DNA of 64,000 nucleotides. Origin: Gemmatimonadaceae bacterium. GTDB taxonomy: Bacteria; Gemmatimonadota; Gemmatimonadetes; Gemmatimonadales; Gemmatimonadaceae. Shown piece after piece: positions 38,953 to 48,046 of the stretch (the first letter of the stretch is position 1; every line of letters begins with the position of its first letter). Made by a program: the position numbers and the translations under genes. Location of the stretch: the NCBI GenBank assembly GCA_036273715.1, contig DASUHB010000050.1, forward strand, positions 1-64,000, given 5' to 3'. The notes below the pieces were generated by a model. That model was given only the letters and a program-made list of their open reading frames with translations, was not told the DNA's origin and searched no databases.

Positions 38953-40175
38953 TACCGCGGTCCGTCCGCCGCCGGGCCGGCGGCCGCCGGGCCCCACGCC
39001 TGCTCGGACGCCCCGTCGGCGGCGTCGAGATACTCCAGGCCTAACGCAACCAGCGCGGCGCGGTCGAGATCGGACTCGATCGGCCGGCGGCCCAGGTAGG
39101 TCTCCACCATCTCGCGCAGCGTGGCCCGGCGGCCGCCGGCGGCGTTCAGCGTCAGCCGGACGGTGTCCGGCTTCCGTGCGTCGAGATGAAAGTGCAATGC
39201 TCGGCGCTTGTACTCGCGCAGCGCGCGGTGGTCGAGCTCGCGCACCACGTGGCGCGGCACCTCCCGGAGCACGAGCCGCACGACGCGGTCGTCGATACCG
39301 CCCTCGCACGCGTCCACGCGCTCGCGAATCGCGGCGTCCACATCCGCCGCCGACAGCCCACGCGCCAGGATCGACGGCAATTCGGCCAACCGGCGGGCAC
39401 CGGCGATGGGGTGAAACCGATGCGTGCCGGCGTCGAGGTCGTACTCGATAAATCCCTTCCCCGGCACGCCGGCTGCGCGCTCCTCGTACATCTCGCTCCA
39501 CATGTTAGGCGGGAGATATTCGAGCGAGCCGCAGTAGTACATATTCGGGGCCATTTTCTTATGTACGTGGTAGTGCCCCAGGGCCACGTAGTTCCACCGC
39601 TCGGGACCGATCGTTTCGATCGGCACCGGCCGGGACGGTTTGTCCGGATAGGCCAAGTTAGGCGGAAGCATGCCTTCCACTTCGCCGTGCATCGCGACGA
39701 CGTTGTACCGCCTGCTCGAGTCCGGCTGGAACTCCGGCAGCGGTGCCCCAGCCGGCAGGTCCGGGACCGGGAGCACCGAGAGGTCGTGCAGCCTGAGCGG
39801 AATCGGCTCGAGGTTCGTGGTCGCGACGTGGACGTAGTCGTCGATGCGCCGGAACAGCTCGAGGATACTTCCCGTTTCGCTGGCGCGCGGCCGATCGTGG
39901 TTGCCGGCCACGATGACGACCTCGGTTTCGGGCAAGGCGAGTCGTACGCGTTGGAGCTGGAAGAAGGCCTCGATGATGGCGGCGTTCATCGGGCGCACGG
40001 AGTGAAACACGTCGCCCACGATGAGCACTACATCGGGTCTGAGCGCGATCACGCGGTCCATCGCGCGACAGAAGACGAACGCGACGTCGGCCTCGCGCTG
40101 GTTGATTCCCTCGGGCGTGAGCCGGTGATACTGCCGGAAACCGAGGTGCAAGTCGGCCAGGTGTACGAGGCGCAC
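38952..40175 (-). CDS. sbcD: SbcD/Mre11-like DNA exonuclease subunit
   Basis: 407 residues. Metallophosphoesterase motifs in order: DLHLG (D8, H10), GDVFHS near 54, AGNHDRP near 92, MHGEV near 163 and GHYHVH near 198. The C-terminal capping domain follows. Nuclease partner of SbcC, with which it is translationally coupled. It begins the minus-strand operon sbcD-sbcC-GNAT. Confidence 0.95.
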   Translation of the reverse strand: MRLVHLADLHLGFRQYHRLTPEGINQREADVAFVFCRAMDRVIALRPDVVLIVGDVFHSVRPMNAAIIEAFFQLQRVRLALPETEVVIVAGNHDRPRASETGSILELFRRIDDYVHVATTNLEPIPLRLHDLSVLPVPDLPAGAPLPEFQPDSSRRYNVVAMHGEVEGMLPPNLAYPDKPSRPVPIETIGPERWNYVALGHYHVHKKMAPNMYYCGSLEYLPPNMWSEMYEERAAGVPGKGFIEYDLDAGTHRFHPIAGARRLAELPSILARGLSAADVDAAIRERVDACEGGIDDRVVRLVLREVPRHVVRELDHRALREYKRRALHFHLDARKPDTVRLTLNAAGGRRATLREMVETYLGRRPIESDLDRAALVALGLEYLDAADGASEQAWGPAAAGPAADGPR

Positions 40176-40223
40176 GCCGAAAGCTACCGCTACAGCAGAG
40201 AGGGGACTAGCCGAGGTGCGTGC

Positions 40224-41111
40224 TCAGTGCACGCTCGCGGTGTGCATGTGCTGTGTGATATCGGTCTGCATTCGCACGGGGGTGGCGCTCGCTCCTGCGG
40301 CGGGGACCAGCGTGGACACGAGACCAATCGTCGCGCGGGCGTCGATCCACCAGCCGCGCCGTCGGTCGACGCACAGCACGCCCTTCACTTTACCCGAAGA
40401 GCTGACGCGGAGACCATTCGAGCGCGGTCGAGCGCCGGGGTCGCGTGTGATGGTGCCTTCCATAGACACGAACGCGAGTGTGCCGTCGCTCGAGAGCGAA
40501 TCGAGGCGGTAGGTGGCGCGCAGCACGGCGGCGTAGCCCTTGGAGTCACCGACGACGGGGAGTGACGTCTGGCGCTGCCAGGTTTGATTCACGCTCACTG
40601 GGCGATCGGGCAGCGTGGCCGGCATGCCTGAGACGACTGCGCGGATGTCGGCGGAGAGTTGCGGTGGCACTTCGAGTACCGCTGCTGAGCCATCGGGAGC
40701 GATGTGCAGCCGCACGCGTTGGCCTTCCATTGCGCGTCGAATTTCTTCGGGCTCCGCGGGTTGCCCGTCGGATATGAGTGAGACGGAATCCGTGATGGTG
40801 GTGATGGTAGTGCCGGTCTCGTCGCTGCCCTGGACTAACACCCGTGACAGGAGGAGCAGCGACGTGTGCATGGTCATCGTGGTGTCCGCGCCGTGGATGT
40901 GGACGGTGCCTTTCATCGACACGTCCTGCTCGAATCGGGTGTACAGGGTGTCGCCGACCTTGGGTTTGATGCGGAGCACGATGTTGGACGTTTGGCCGCG
41001 TGCGACGCCGGGTGTGAGGGCGCACGCGAGCCCGAGCGCAACGATTCGGAGGCGCGCGGTGGCCTGCCCAACTGATGGAACACGCGGCCAGCCGCGCCTC
41101 GCAAAGGACAT
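40224..41111 (-). CDS. Exported protein, possibly DUF6263-like
   Basis: 295 residues. A signal peptide is followed by a beta-rich domain starting LRIKPKVGDTLYTRF. Repeated strands with a Thr/Ser-rich character (DTTMTMHTSLL, TGTTITTITDS) recall the DUF6263 family of exported proteins, but I cannot confirm that. ATG 41111 was chosen since the signal peptide starts there; the frame is open to 41549 without credible sequence. GTTAGGC words are absent here. Confidence 0.62.
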   Translation of the reverse strand: MSFARRGWPRVPSVGQATARLRIVALGLACALTPGVARGQTSNIVLRIKPKVGDTLYTRFEQDVSMKGTVHIHGADTTMTMHTSLLLLSRVLVQGSDETGTTITTITDSVSLISDGQPAEPEEIRRAMEGQRVRLHIAPDGSAAVLEVPPQLSADIRAVVSGMPATLPDRPVSVNQTWQRQTSLPVVGDSKGYAAVLRATYRLDSLSSDGTLAFVSMEGTITRDPGARPRSNGLRVSSSGKVKGVLCVDRRRGWWIDARATIGLVSTLVPAAGASATPVRMQTDITQHMHTASVH

Positions 41112-41337
41112 GTAAAGACCTGTTGATGACAGGCGATAGGTACACCGTTGGACGCTGGTTTGCTCCGTGTGCCTTCGCGGCGCCGCCCTACGAAGCGCCG
41201 CGGCGCCATCGGTTGCATTGCGCCTCGGCTCCGCGTCCATCTGCATAGCCGGTGGCTGGTCGTGCGCCGGCACTTCCAGATAGCTACTGCGTCTGCACAA
41301 CCGAGACCCGCGCGCCCAACCGCGGGATTCCCGCCCA

Positions 41338-42318
41338 GTGAACAACTCCATCGTGTGTGTGGTGAGACAACTGGCTCGGATCGCGACTGTCGGTCTGGTC
41401 GTGTCGGCTTGCTCCAAGGCGCATGCATCCCGGCGCTCTGGCGCCGCGCGGCACAGCACGCCGTCGGGTCCCGAGCTGGATGTGCGTTCGCATCCCGACC
41501 TCTTATTCGAGGTGTTCGGCGACGCGACGGATCCGCGCATCATTCCCATCGCGGCGATCAGAAGCGGCCAGTTACAGCAGATCGTGCTCGATTCGGTCGG
41601 CTGGCATCAATTAGATGCGGAGTATCTGCGGAGCTCGAAGTCGTACTCCTTGTATGAGGATGGTCGCGCGACGGGGACGGTCGACATACGTCGGGGAATG
41701 TGGGAGAAGGACGATGCGCTGTACTCGCTGCCTGGGTGTCAGTTGTTGACGCCGATGGCTGCGGTGCGCATGACCGGTCAGGGATCGAAGTCGACGTTCA
41801 CGGTAGAATATCTCGCATCGAGTGCCGCGCTTGGCCACGCTCGGGCCGTGAAGGCGATGCCGAGTGCGGATGTGGAGCGTATAGCGCGAGCGATTGGGGA
41901 GCAGGTTGCCCAAACGGTTGGCATCTCGAAGGTGACGCTCGATTCCCTCGACTTTCGCGCGGTAGCGTTCCCGAGTGGGAACGGTCCGTGGCCGACGATC
42001 GTGGCGGCGTTCATCGATCCGGCGGCTGAGAATCCTGCGTCGACGCAGGAGACGACGACGCATCTCATCTTGATCGCGGACCGCGATTCGAACGCAACCG
42101 AGTATCATCCGACGTACACGCATCGCGTGCAGGGTCCGTTGGCGTCCTCGAGTTTCCGCCGTTACTTCGACCATCTCGATGTCAACGGCGATGGTGTTGA
42201 CGAGATCTTCCTCGAAGGCTGGATGTTCGGCGGTGATACGTTCCTGTCCGTGCTTTCGTGGAAAGATGGGAAGTGGGACGAGACGTATCGGACGCGCACC
42301 AAGTGGTGCCTGGATTGA
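41338..42318 (+). CDS. Lipoprotein with C-terminal DxDGxDE repeat-like motif
   Basis: 326 residues. A hydrophobic start leads to a lipobox VSAC (Cys25). Near the C-terminus, FDHLDVNGDGVDEIFLEGW has the calcium-binding look of FG-GAP/VCBS-type repeats. I recognise no family. GTG 41338 is the earliest start; no Shine-Dalgarno stands out. Ends at a clear hairpin terminator (42322-42345). Confidence 0.65.
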   Translation: MNNSIVCVVRQLARIATVGLVVSACSKAHASRRSGAARHSTPSGPELDVRSHPDLLFEVFGDATDPRIIPIAAIRSGQLQQIVLDSVGWHQLDAEYLRSSKSYSLYEDGRATGTVDIRRGMWEKDDALYSLPGCQLLTPMAAVRMTGQGSKSTFTVEYLASSAALGHARAVKAMPSADVERIARAIGEQVAQTVGISKVTLDSLDFRAVAFPSGNGPWPTIVAAFIDPAAENPASTQETTTHLILIADRDSNATEYHPTYTHRVQGPLASSSFRRYFDHLDVNGDGVDEIFLEGWMFGGDTFLSVLSWKDGKWDETYRTRTKWCLD

Positions 42319-42321
42319 TCT

Positions 42322-42345
42322 AACGGCCGAGTGTTTCCGGCCGTT
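42322..42345. terminator. Intrinsic-type terminator between convergent genes
   Basis: AACGGCCG (42322-42329) and CGGCCGTT (42338-42345) enclose AGTGTTTC, and TTGCT follows. Four bases after the lipoprotein stop; seven bases before the stop of the opposing AsnC-type gene, so it may serve both. Confidence 0.7.
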
Positions 42346-42351
42346 TTGCTG

Positions 42352-42621
42352 TCACTCTCCGAACGCGCTTTCCACATCTCTTTTCGAGTACGCGCGGAAC
42401 GCGGTGAGCGTCTGTGTGCGATCGATGCCGGGGACCTTTGCGAATTCCTCGGTCACGACCTGCGCGATGCGTTCGTATTCTGGGACGCGGACGATGGCGA
42501 CGAGGTCCCACTCGCCCGAAACCGAATAGACCTCGGAGACCCCGTCGATTCCCGCCAATCGTGTGGCGCAGTGTGGGATCTCTTTGGGATCGCACTTGAT
42601 GAGCACGATCGTGGTGATCAT
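42352..42621 (-). CDS. Stand-alone AsnC/Lrp ligand-binding (RAM) domain protein
   Basis: 89 residues comprising only the RAM/ACT-like domain of Lrp/AsnC regulators (TTIVLIKCDPKE, VSEVYSVSGEWDLVAIV, VPGIDRTQTLTAF). The DNA-binding winged helix is missing, as in the known class of DM1-like stand-alone domains, which modulate full-length partners or bind amino acids. Start ATG overlaps the stop of the gene upstream (ATGA). Confidence 0.85.
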   Translation of the reverse strand: MITTIVLIKCDPKEIPHCATRLAGIDGVSEVYSVSGEWDLVAIVRVPEYERIAQVVTEEFAKVPGIDRTQTLTAFRAYSKRDVESAFGE

Positions 42622-43121
42622 TCGTCGCCGGGGAATGGTGGTACGTTGAGCAGCCAGATGCCGCGGATGGTGTCGTTGTCGTCGAGATCGACCAGGATAT
42701 CGCGCGCGATGCACACGGTGCGTGCGAGGCGGCCGGCGCCGAGTCTGAAGTGGATGGTTTGTTCGGACTGATCGGATTCGGCGATCAGTGTCGTGTCCAT
42801 CTGCATCATTGCGACGCCGCCTTTGGATCCAGCGGATGGAACAAGCAACCGGCCGCGGGATGTGTCGGCGGGCACGCGCAGCGACGATAGCTTCTTCACG
42901 TCGGGCCACACCGCGACTTCGACGCCGTGGATTCGACCGCCGCGCACATCGAGGATGACCCACGAGCCATCGGATCCGGCGAGCTCGACGGAGCCTGAGG
43001 CGCCGTGAGCGAACGTTGAATCTGCGAGACTCGCGGTCAGAATCGCGGTGTCCGTATCCCAGCGATACTCGACGGCCGAGGGAATGTCGGTGGCTGGTTC
43101 GATCTGCACGGTGACGTTCAC
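42618..43121 (-). CDS. Hypothetical protein, partly DUF2283-like
   Basis: 167 residues. The first 60 residues (YRWDTDTAILTASLAD, GSWVILDVRGGRIHGVEVAVW) resemble DUF2283, a small domain of unknown function; the remainder (FRLGAGRLARTVCIARDI, LVDLDDNDTIRGIWLLNV) may be a second copy of the same fold. GTG 43121 has an excellent AGGAGG element. It is translationally coupled to the RAM-domain gene and probably functionally linked. Confidence 0.62.
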   Translation of the reverse strand: MNVTVQIEPATDIPSAVEYRWDTDTAILTASLADSTFAHGASGSVELAGSDGSWVILDVRGGRIHGVEVAVWPDVKKLSSLRVPADTSRGRLLVPSAGSKGGVAMMQMDTTLIAESDQSEQTIHFRLGAGRLARTVCIARDILVDLDDNDTIRGIWLLNVPPFPGDE

Positions 43122-43250
43122 TCGGGCCTCCTGCGCAGGCGTTAGCGACGGCCCGCTTATGCTTCACCGAATTGCTGCGGAGGGCGCGTCTCTCGCGCTA
43201 AGATATCGTCTCCTCGCGCCGTGACTAGAGGATCATTCGATTGCGAGTCG

Positions 43251-44471
43251 TTATGAAATCATTTCGCGGAAGGCCGAGACGGTGCGTTGCACGCCTGTGA
43301 CCACTTGGTCGAGTGGCGCGGCGTAGGAGAGGCGCACCCAGTCGGGCGTGTAGAATGCCGTGCCGGGGACGACTGCGACGTCGTGATGTTCGAGCAGGTG
43401 CTGTGCGAAGGCGCTGCCTGCGCCTGTGCGTGAGTCACCGCGCGTCGCGCTGACATCGAGGTACAGGTAGAATGCGCCGTCGGGCGGAATGACGCCGATG
43501 CCCGGCTCGCCGGCGAGCATGGCGAGCGCTGCATCGCGGCGTCGCTCGAACTCGCCGACCATGTGCGCAATGGTTTCGTCGGCCCGGGCGCGATCGGAGA
43601 GCGCCGCGAGGGCGGCGTGCTGTGAGACCGCCGCTGCGTTAGACGTGGTGTGCGACTGTAGTGCGCCCATCGCTTGGGCGACGGGTCGGGGAGCGATGGC
43701 CCAGCCGATTCGCCATCCGGTCATTGCGTATGCTTTGGCGACGCCGTCGACGAGGACGACTCGGTCTCGCGCGCCCGCCACTTCGAGGATGGACGTTGCG
43801 ACACCGGCGTACGCGATGCGCCGATAGATTTCGTCGCTAATGACCCACCAGCCGCGTTCATCGGCGAGGGCGAGGATGGATTCGAGCTCAGCGCGATCGT
43901 ACACGGCGCCGGTCGGATTGCACGGGGAGTTGAGCATGACTCCCTTGGTTGCCGGTGTTGCCGCTTGGGCGAGGGATTCCGCGTTCACTTTGAGGCCGTT
44001 GTCCGGGTCGCCCATGACCGGCACTGCGTCTGCGCGTGCGAGCGTGACCATTTCGTAGTAGCTCGTCCAGCTTGGCGTGGGGATGAGCACTTCGTCGCCG
44101 GGTCCGAACAGTACGAAGCACGCGTTGAACAGTGATTGCTTGGAGCCGGTTGAGACGACGATATCACCAGGCGTCACACGATCGTCACCGCGATAGTCGG
44201 CGTTGGCTTGCGCGGCGATAGCTTCGCGCAGGGGCAAGATTCCTTCGGTGGCTGTGTAGTGGGTGGCGCCGGCATCTATGGCTCGCTGCGCTGCTCGACG
44301 AATGAATTCGGGCGTGTCGAAATCCGGTTCGCCGGCGCCCAGGTCGATGACGCGGCGTCCTGCCGCGCGCAGCGCTTTCGCGCGAGCGGAGACGGCGATG
44401 GTGGCGGATTCTTTGAGCTGGGCGATGTTCGGCGACGGCACGAACGCGCGGCGAACGGTCATCTCGGGCAC
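43251..44471 (-). CDS. aspC: Pyridoxal-phosphate aminotransferase (aspartate aminotransferase type)
   Basis: 406 residues. Fold type I class 1b: GAGEPDFDTPEFI near 45, SPCNPTGAVY, SDEIYRRIAY and the PLP-binding Lys in GVAKAYAMTGW near 243. Residues match the IL-subgroup aspartate/prephenate aminotransferases. GTG 44471 has an AGGAAG element; ATG 44462 is the alternative. Divergent from the pseudo-helicase gene, whose promoter lies between. The symbol is by family, not by proof of substrate. Confidence 0.88.
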   Translation of the reverse strand: MPEMTVRRAFVPSPNIAQLKESATIAVSARAKALRAAGRRVIDLGAGEPDFDTPEFIRRAAQRAIDAGATHYTATEGILPLREAIAAQANADYRGDDRVTPGDIVVSTGSKQSLFNACFVLFGPGDEVLIPTPSWTSYYEMVTLARADAVPVMGDPDNGLKVNAESLAQAATPATKGVMLNSPCNPTGAVYDRAELESILALADERGWWVISDEIYRRIAYAGVATSILEVAGARDRVVLVDGVAKAYAMTGWRIGWAIAPRPVAQAMGALQSHTTSNAAAVSQHAALAALSDRARADETIAHMVGEFERRRDAALAMLAGEPGIGVIPPDGAFYLYLDVSATRGDSRTGAGSAFAQHLLEHHDVAVVPGTAFYTPDWVRLSYAAPLDQVVTGVQRTVSAFREMIS

Positions 44472-44485
44472 TGCGACTTCCTGTG

Positions 44486-44515
44486 TTGGAGGGCGGATGG
44501 CTCGTCTGCTATACT
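44486..44515 (+). promoter_or_regulatory. Promoter of the DEAD-like gene
   Basis: TTGGAG (44486-44491), 18-base spacer, TATACT (44510-44515). Initiation near 44522 gives a leader of about 43 bases before the proposed TTG start. Confidence 0.6.
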
Positions 44516-44564
44516 TTAGTTGCGTCGCACTCGTGACGCCATTGAAAATTCGAGGAGCGACGTC

Positions 44565-46217
44565 TTGGAGCATGGGAACGCGGAACCGGCGCGCGAGCGA
44601 GTGAATGTCTCGCGCAATCAGAATGTCATGTACGTGCTGCCGGGCGATTCGGCGGCCATTGGCGAGTTCATGGGCCCGGTGCTCGAGCAGATTGGTGCTC
44701 TCGAGACAGCGGATCAGGTGATACGTGGGCCGCGCGCCGTTGTGATTACGTCCGACGGCGAGAGTGCGGTGGCGATTGGCCGGGCCATCCTGGAATCGGG
44801 TGCAGATGTGGACGCCCCGCGCGCCGTGGTCGCGACGAGTGCGGCGCGAGCGGCGCGATTGCTTGCGGCGCGACAGGCGCCAATTGTGGTTGGCCCGAGC
44901 GATCAGCTGTTGGGGTTGGTGAGGCGTGCGGCGCTCAAGCTCGACGATGTGCGGGCGGTGGTGATTGCGTGGGCTGATCTTCTGGTGGACTTGGGTGGAA
45001 CGCCGGCGCTCGAGGCGCTCATGGGCGAGATGCCGAAGGATTCGGCGCGCACGGTGGTGGCGACGCGGGTCACGCCGGAGGTCGAAGCGCTGGTCGAGCG
45101 TTATGCTCGTCGTCCGCGCCGGGTGGCAGCGGTGGAGATGTCCGAGGCGCCGGTATCGCTCGCGGTCCGGTACGTGGTGACGGGTCGGGGCGCCGATGTG
45201 CGCGGCGTTGCGCTGCGCGGCGTACTGGATGCACTCGATGCACCGAGCGCGGCGATTTTCATCCGATCTGCGGAGAGTGCGCGCGAGGTGCGGGACGTGC
45301 TGCGCACCTTGGGCTACGGCGAGGACGACGCGGTGCGGGTGGTGCGGGAGGCGCCGTCATCGGCGGCGCTCGTAGTTTTATACGATCTGCCGCCGTCCCG
45401 GTCGGAGTTGGAGGCGCTTGCTGCATCGGCGCCGAACCAGGTGGTGGCGATGGTGGAGCCGCGGCAGTTGCCGGCGCTGGTATCGCTGGCCGGCGGCGCG
45501 CAGTTGTCGCCATTTTCGCTCGATGTGTCGATTGTGGCGGCGCGGTCGAGCGACGAGCGGGTGCGGGACGAGCTGCGGGCGGTGCTGGCGGCGGGGCTGC
45601 CGGTGCGGGAGCTCCTGGCGATCGAGCCATTGTTCGGCGACTTCGATGCCGCGTCGGTGGCGGCGGCGGCGCTGGTGGTGCTGGAGCGCGAGCGGCGTCG
45701 TCCGCCGGCCGTGCCCAACGCTGCGCCCAACCTGGCGCCTAACGCTGTGCCCAACGCCGTTCCTAACGCAGCGCCGGGCAGCGAGGCGCCGACGCGGCGG
45801 AGCGCCCCGACCGGCGGCCCGGCGCGCGTCTTCATCAACGTCGGCGAACGCGACGGCGTGTCGGCCCGGGATCTCGTCGGCGCGATCGCCAACGAGTCGG
45901 GTCTGGCCGGATCGCGCATCGGCCGCATCGAAATCCGGGAGAACCACTCGATCGTCGAGCTGGATGCCGCCGACGCCGCACGCGCGATCGAAGCGCTGGC
46001 CGGCGTCAACATCCGCGGTCGCCGCGTGAACGCGCGACTCGACCGCGAGCGCCCGCCGCGCGACGGCGCGGCGCGCGGCGAACGGCGCGACCGGGGGGAA
46101 CGCCGCGAACGTCCGGCACGAGGCGCAGCCGGCGGCTCCGTTGGGCGTCCCCGCGGCAGTTTCCCGCGACGCCCCGGCACGCGCGATCGCGGACCCTCGC
46201 GACGCCGCGACGAGTGA
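44565..46217 (+). CDS. Catalytically dead DEAD-box-like protein with DbpA/CsdA RNA-binding domain
   Basis: 550 residues. The order of a DEAD-box helicase can be followed without its catalytic residues: TSDGES (62-67) replaces the P-loop, VGPSDQLL (109-116) replaces VGTPGRLL, IAWAD (134-138) replaces LDEAD, and [12 protein letters not shown] (165-176) replaces the SAT region. Domain 2 keeps the strand AAIFIRS but lacks the RxGRxGR arginines. A Pro-Asn-Ala repeat linker (about 383-405) leads to a normal DbpA/CsdA RNA-binding domain (421-493) and an RG-rich basic tail. It probably binds RNA or ribosomes without unwinding. TTG 44565 has GAGGAG before it; GTG 44601 is possible. Confidence 0.82.
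   Translation: MEHGNAEPARERVNVSRNQNVMYVLPGDSAAIGEFMGPVLEQIGALETADQVIRGPRAVVITSDGESAVAIGRAILESGADVDAPRAVVATSAARAARLLAARQAPIVVGPSDQLLGLVRRAALKLDDVRAVVIAWADLLVDLGGTPALEALMGEMPKDSARTVVATRVTPEVEALVERYARRPRRVAAVEMSEAPVSLAVRYVVTGRGADVRGVALRGVLDALDAPSAAIFIRSAESAREVRDVLRTLGYGEDDAVRVVREAPSSAALVVLYDLPPSRSELEALAASAPNQVVAMVEPRQLPALVSLAGGAQLSPFSLDVSIVAARSSDERVRDELRAVLAAGLPVRELLAIEPLFGDFDAASVAAAALVVLERERRRPPAVPNAAPNLAPNAVPNAVPNAAPGSEAPTRRSAPTGGPARVFINVGERDGVSARDLVGAIANESGLAGSRIGRIEIRENHSIVELDAADAARAIEALAGVNIRGRRVNARLDRERPPRDGAARGERRDRGERRERPARGAAGGSVGRPRGSFPRRPGTRDRGPSRRRDE
45711..45770 (+). repeat. 12-bp tandem repeat encoding Pro-Asn-Ala linker
   Basis: Five copies of a 12-base unit of the type GCNCCYAACGCN, encoding PNAx. 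Copies alternate between CCCAACG and CCTAACG, so two contain the GCCTAAC-like word. Linker between the helicase-like part and the RNA-binding domain. Confidence 0.8.
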
Positions 46218-46837
46218 GCGACCTGGGCGCTCTTCCCGGACAGATGCGCTCGGGATGGATCGAAGTCATCGCGGGCGTGATGTTCAGCGGCAAGAGCGAA
46301 GAGCTCATTCGGCGCGTGCGTCGCGCGATCATCGCCAGGAAGAAAGTGCAAGTGTTCAAGTCGCACCTGGATGATCGATACAACGGCGCGCTCACTGTGG
46401 TCAGTCACGACGGCCGGAGTGTCGACGCGGAGCCCGTCGATGCATCCCTGCAGATCGCGCAGCGCATCAGTCCGCTCGTCGATGTCGTTGCGATCGATGA
46501 AGCGCAGTTTCTCGATGCGGGTATCGTCGAGCTCGCAACCGTGCTCGCCGCGCGCGGCATTCGCGTCATAGTCGCCGGTACCGACACGGATTTCCGCGGC
46601 GAACCATTTGGCGCCATGCCGCAGCTCATGGCGGTTGCCGAGGTCGTCGACAAACTGCACGCGATCTGCGTTATCTGCGGCGGAGCAGCGAGTCGAAATC
46701 AGCGACTCCTGGGGGGCAAACCGGCCCGCTACGATTCGCCCACCATCATGGTCGGCGGACACGAGTCGTACGAGGCGCGCTGCAGACACTGTCATCAGGT
46801 TCCCCGTCGCGACGAAGAACAGGTGCCGCTGCTGTAG
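46214..46837 (+). CDS. tdk: Thymidine kinase
   Basis: 207 residues, type II TK. P-loop [10 protein letters not shown] at 21-30, DEAQF near 96 and the lid zinc finger made of CVIC and CRHC. Converts thymidine to dTMP for salvage. GTG 46214 overlaps the stop of the DEAD-like gene (GTGA), so they are cotranscribed. The pyrimidine phosphorylase at 15.6 kb acts on the same pool. Confidence 0.94.
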   Translation: MSDLGALPGQMRSGWIEVIAGVMFSGKSEELIRRVRRAIIARKKVQVFKSHLDDRYNGALTVVSHDGRSVDAEPVDASLQIAQRISPLVDVVAIDEAQFLDAGIVELATVLAARGIRVIVAGTDTDFRGEPFGAMPQLMAVAEVVDKLHAICVICGGAASRNQRLLGGKPARYDSPTIMVGGHESYEARCRHCHQVPRRDEEQVPLL

Positions 46838-46880
46838 CTGCGCGAACGTTAGAACACTCATACGTTCTGGTTGCGGCCGG

Positions 46881-46910
46881 TTGACAGCGAGACGCGACCT
46901 GCCCTACCTT
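46881..46910 (+). promoter_or_regulatory. Promoter with consensus -35
   Basis: TTGACA (46881-46886), 18-base spacer, TACCTT (46905-46910). It precedes the lipoprotein ATG at 46949 by about 38 bases. Confidence 0.65.
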
Positions 46911-46948
46911 GGCCGCTCGTCTCGACCTATGACCAACACACGCTCGAC

Positions 46949-48046
46949 ATGAACCGAATCGCCCGATCCGGGGTGGCCGCCGTGGCGCTGCTCGCGTCCG
47001 CATGCATGAAAGACGCACCCGTGGAGCCGCATGCCGGCAGCGTCTCGCTGAGCGTCCAATTCCAGAACGGCACGCCCGGCGAAGCGATCCGTGTGTCGAT
47101 CGCATCGTTCGTCTCGGACTCGGAGGAAGCGCTCGACTCGCTGTTCAACGGCACGTTCCCTGTCACGTCGGCAACGCAGAATCTCACGGTTCAGTTCGAT
47201 CTGTCATCGTGCATCAATCGATTCCCACCCGATGATCTGGGACCGTTCTGCGAGATCGAAGTCAGCCTCGAGTTGCTGAACAACGGCGCGGTGCAGGACC
47301 AGCAGTTCCTTGGCACCATGGTGGTTCGGCCCGGTCAGGTCGTCGCTGCCCAACCAGTCGTGCTCACCGCGGGTAATAATTCACCGGTGATCACGACACT
47401 CGACACCGCACGCGTCGTCGAGTCGAGACTGATTCGCTACCATCTGATCGGGAGCGACCGCGATGGCGATCTCACATCGCTCGAGGCAACGGATTTCGTG
47501 AACGGCAATCCGGACATGGAGTCGCCGTACACGTTCTTCCCGCCGCTGGCGACGGTCGACGGAATCTTCTATGCGTTTCAGACGACATTCGCCGGCGCGA
47601 ACGAGATCGCAGTGAGTTTGTCCGACTCGAAGTTCAACTCGAGCGCGCTGGACTCGGTGCCGGCGCTTGGCCCGAACGGCGACGTGTTCCTCGACAGTTT
47701 GAGTGTCGACACCACCGCCGATTCGATTCTGGTCAACGTGAATCCACAGGTGGATAGTCTCGAGCTCGTCTTCCTCAACGAGACATCGTCCGGGGAGACA
47801 TGGGCGTTCACCTGCGGCAGTGCCGGACCGCCGGGTTTGACGACGGCGCACTTCGCGTGCAAGAGGCCGGCTGCATTCAGCAGCACGATGGTTGTCGCGG
47901 TGCCGGTAGACTTCGTCGGCAATCCGGGGAACGGTGTTCGGTGCTCCGTGCCGACGGCGTCGTGTGTTCCGCTGCCGGCAGCTGATCGGCGCACGTCGGC
48001 GCCGCACATTCAGGCGACGAGGACGCGTCCGAGGGTGCATCGATGA
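46949..48046 (+). CDS. Lipoprotein of unknown function
   Basis: 365 residues with a signal peptide and lipobox LASAC (Cys19). The body is beta-rich with Ser/Asp-rich strands and is likely a surface protein. A GSDRDGDLTSLEA segment could bind calcium. No family recognised. Its last four bases overlap the coaE start (ATGATG/TGA), so it is cotranscribed with coaE. Confidence 0.7.
   Translation: MNRIARSGVAAVALLASACMKDAPVEPHAGSVSLSVQFQNGTPGEAIRVSIASFVSDSEEALDSLFNGTFPVTSATQNLTVQFDLSSCINRFPPDDLGPFCEIEVSLELLNNGAVQDQQFLGTMVVRPGQVVAAQPVVLTAGNNSPVITTLDTARVVESRLIRYHLIGSDRDGDLTSLEATDFVNGNPDMESPYTFFPPLATVDGIFYAFQTTFAGANEIAVSLSDSKFNSSALDSVPALGPNGDVFLDSLSVDTTADSILVNVNPQVDSLELVFLNETSSGETWAFTCGSAGPPGLTTAHFACKRPAAFSSTMVVAVPVDFVGNPGNGVRCSVPTASCVPLPAADRRTSAPHIQATRTRPRVHR

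Noticed and set aside
38953-39501. N-terminal extension of SbcC
   Set aside because: The extra sequence lies antiparallel in meaning to sbcD coding frame and has shadow-frame composition; the GTG at 38952 overlaps the sbcD stop.
46840-46880. GAACG/CGTTC inverted repeat after tdk
   Set aside because: Stem of only five pairs with a long loop; too weak to call a terminator.
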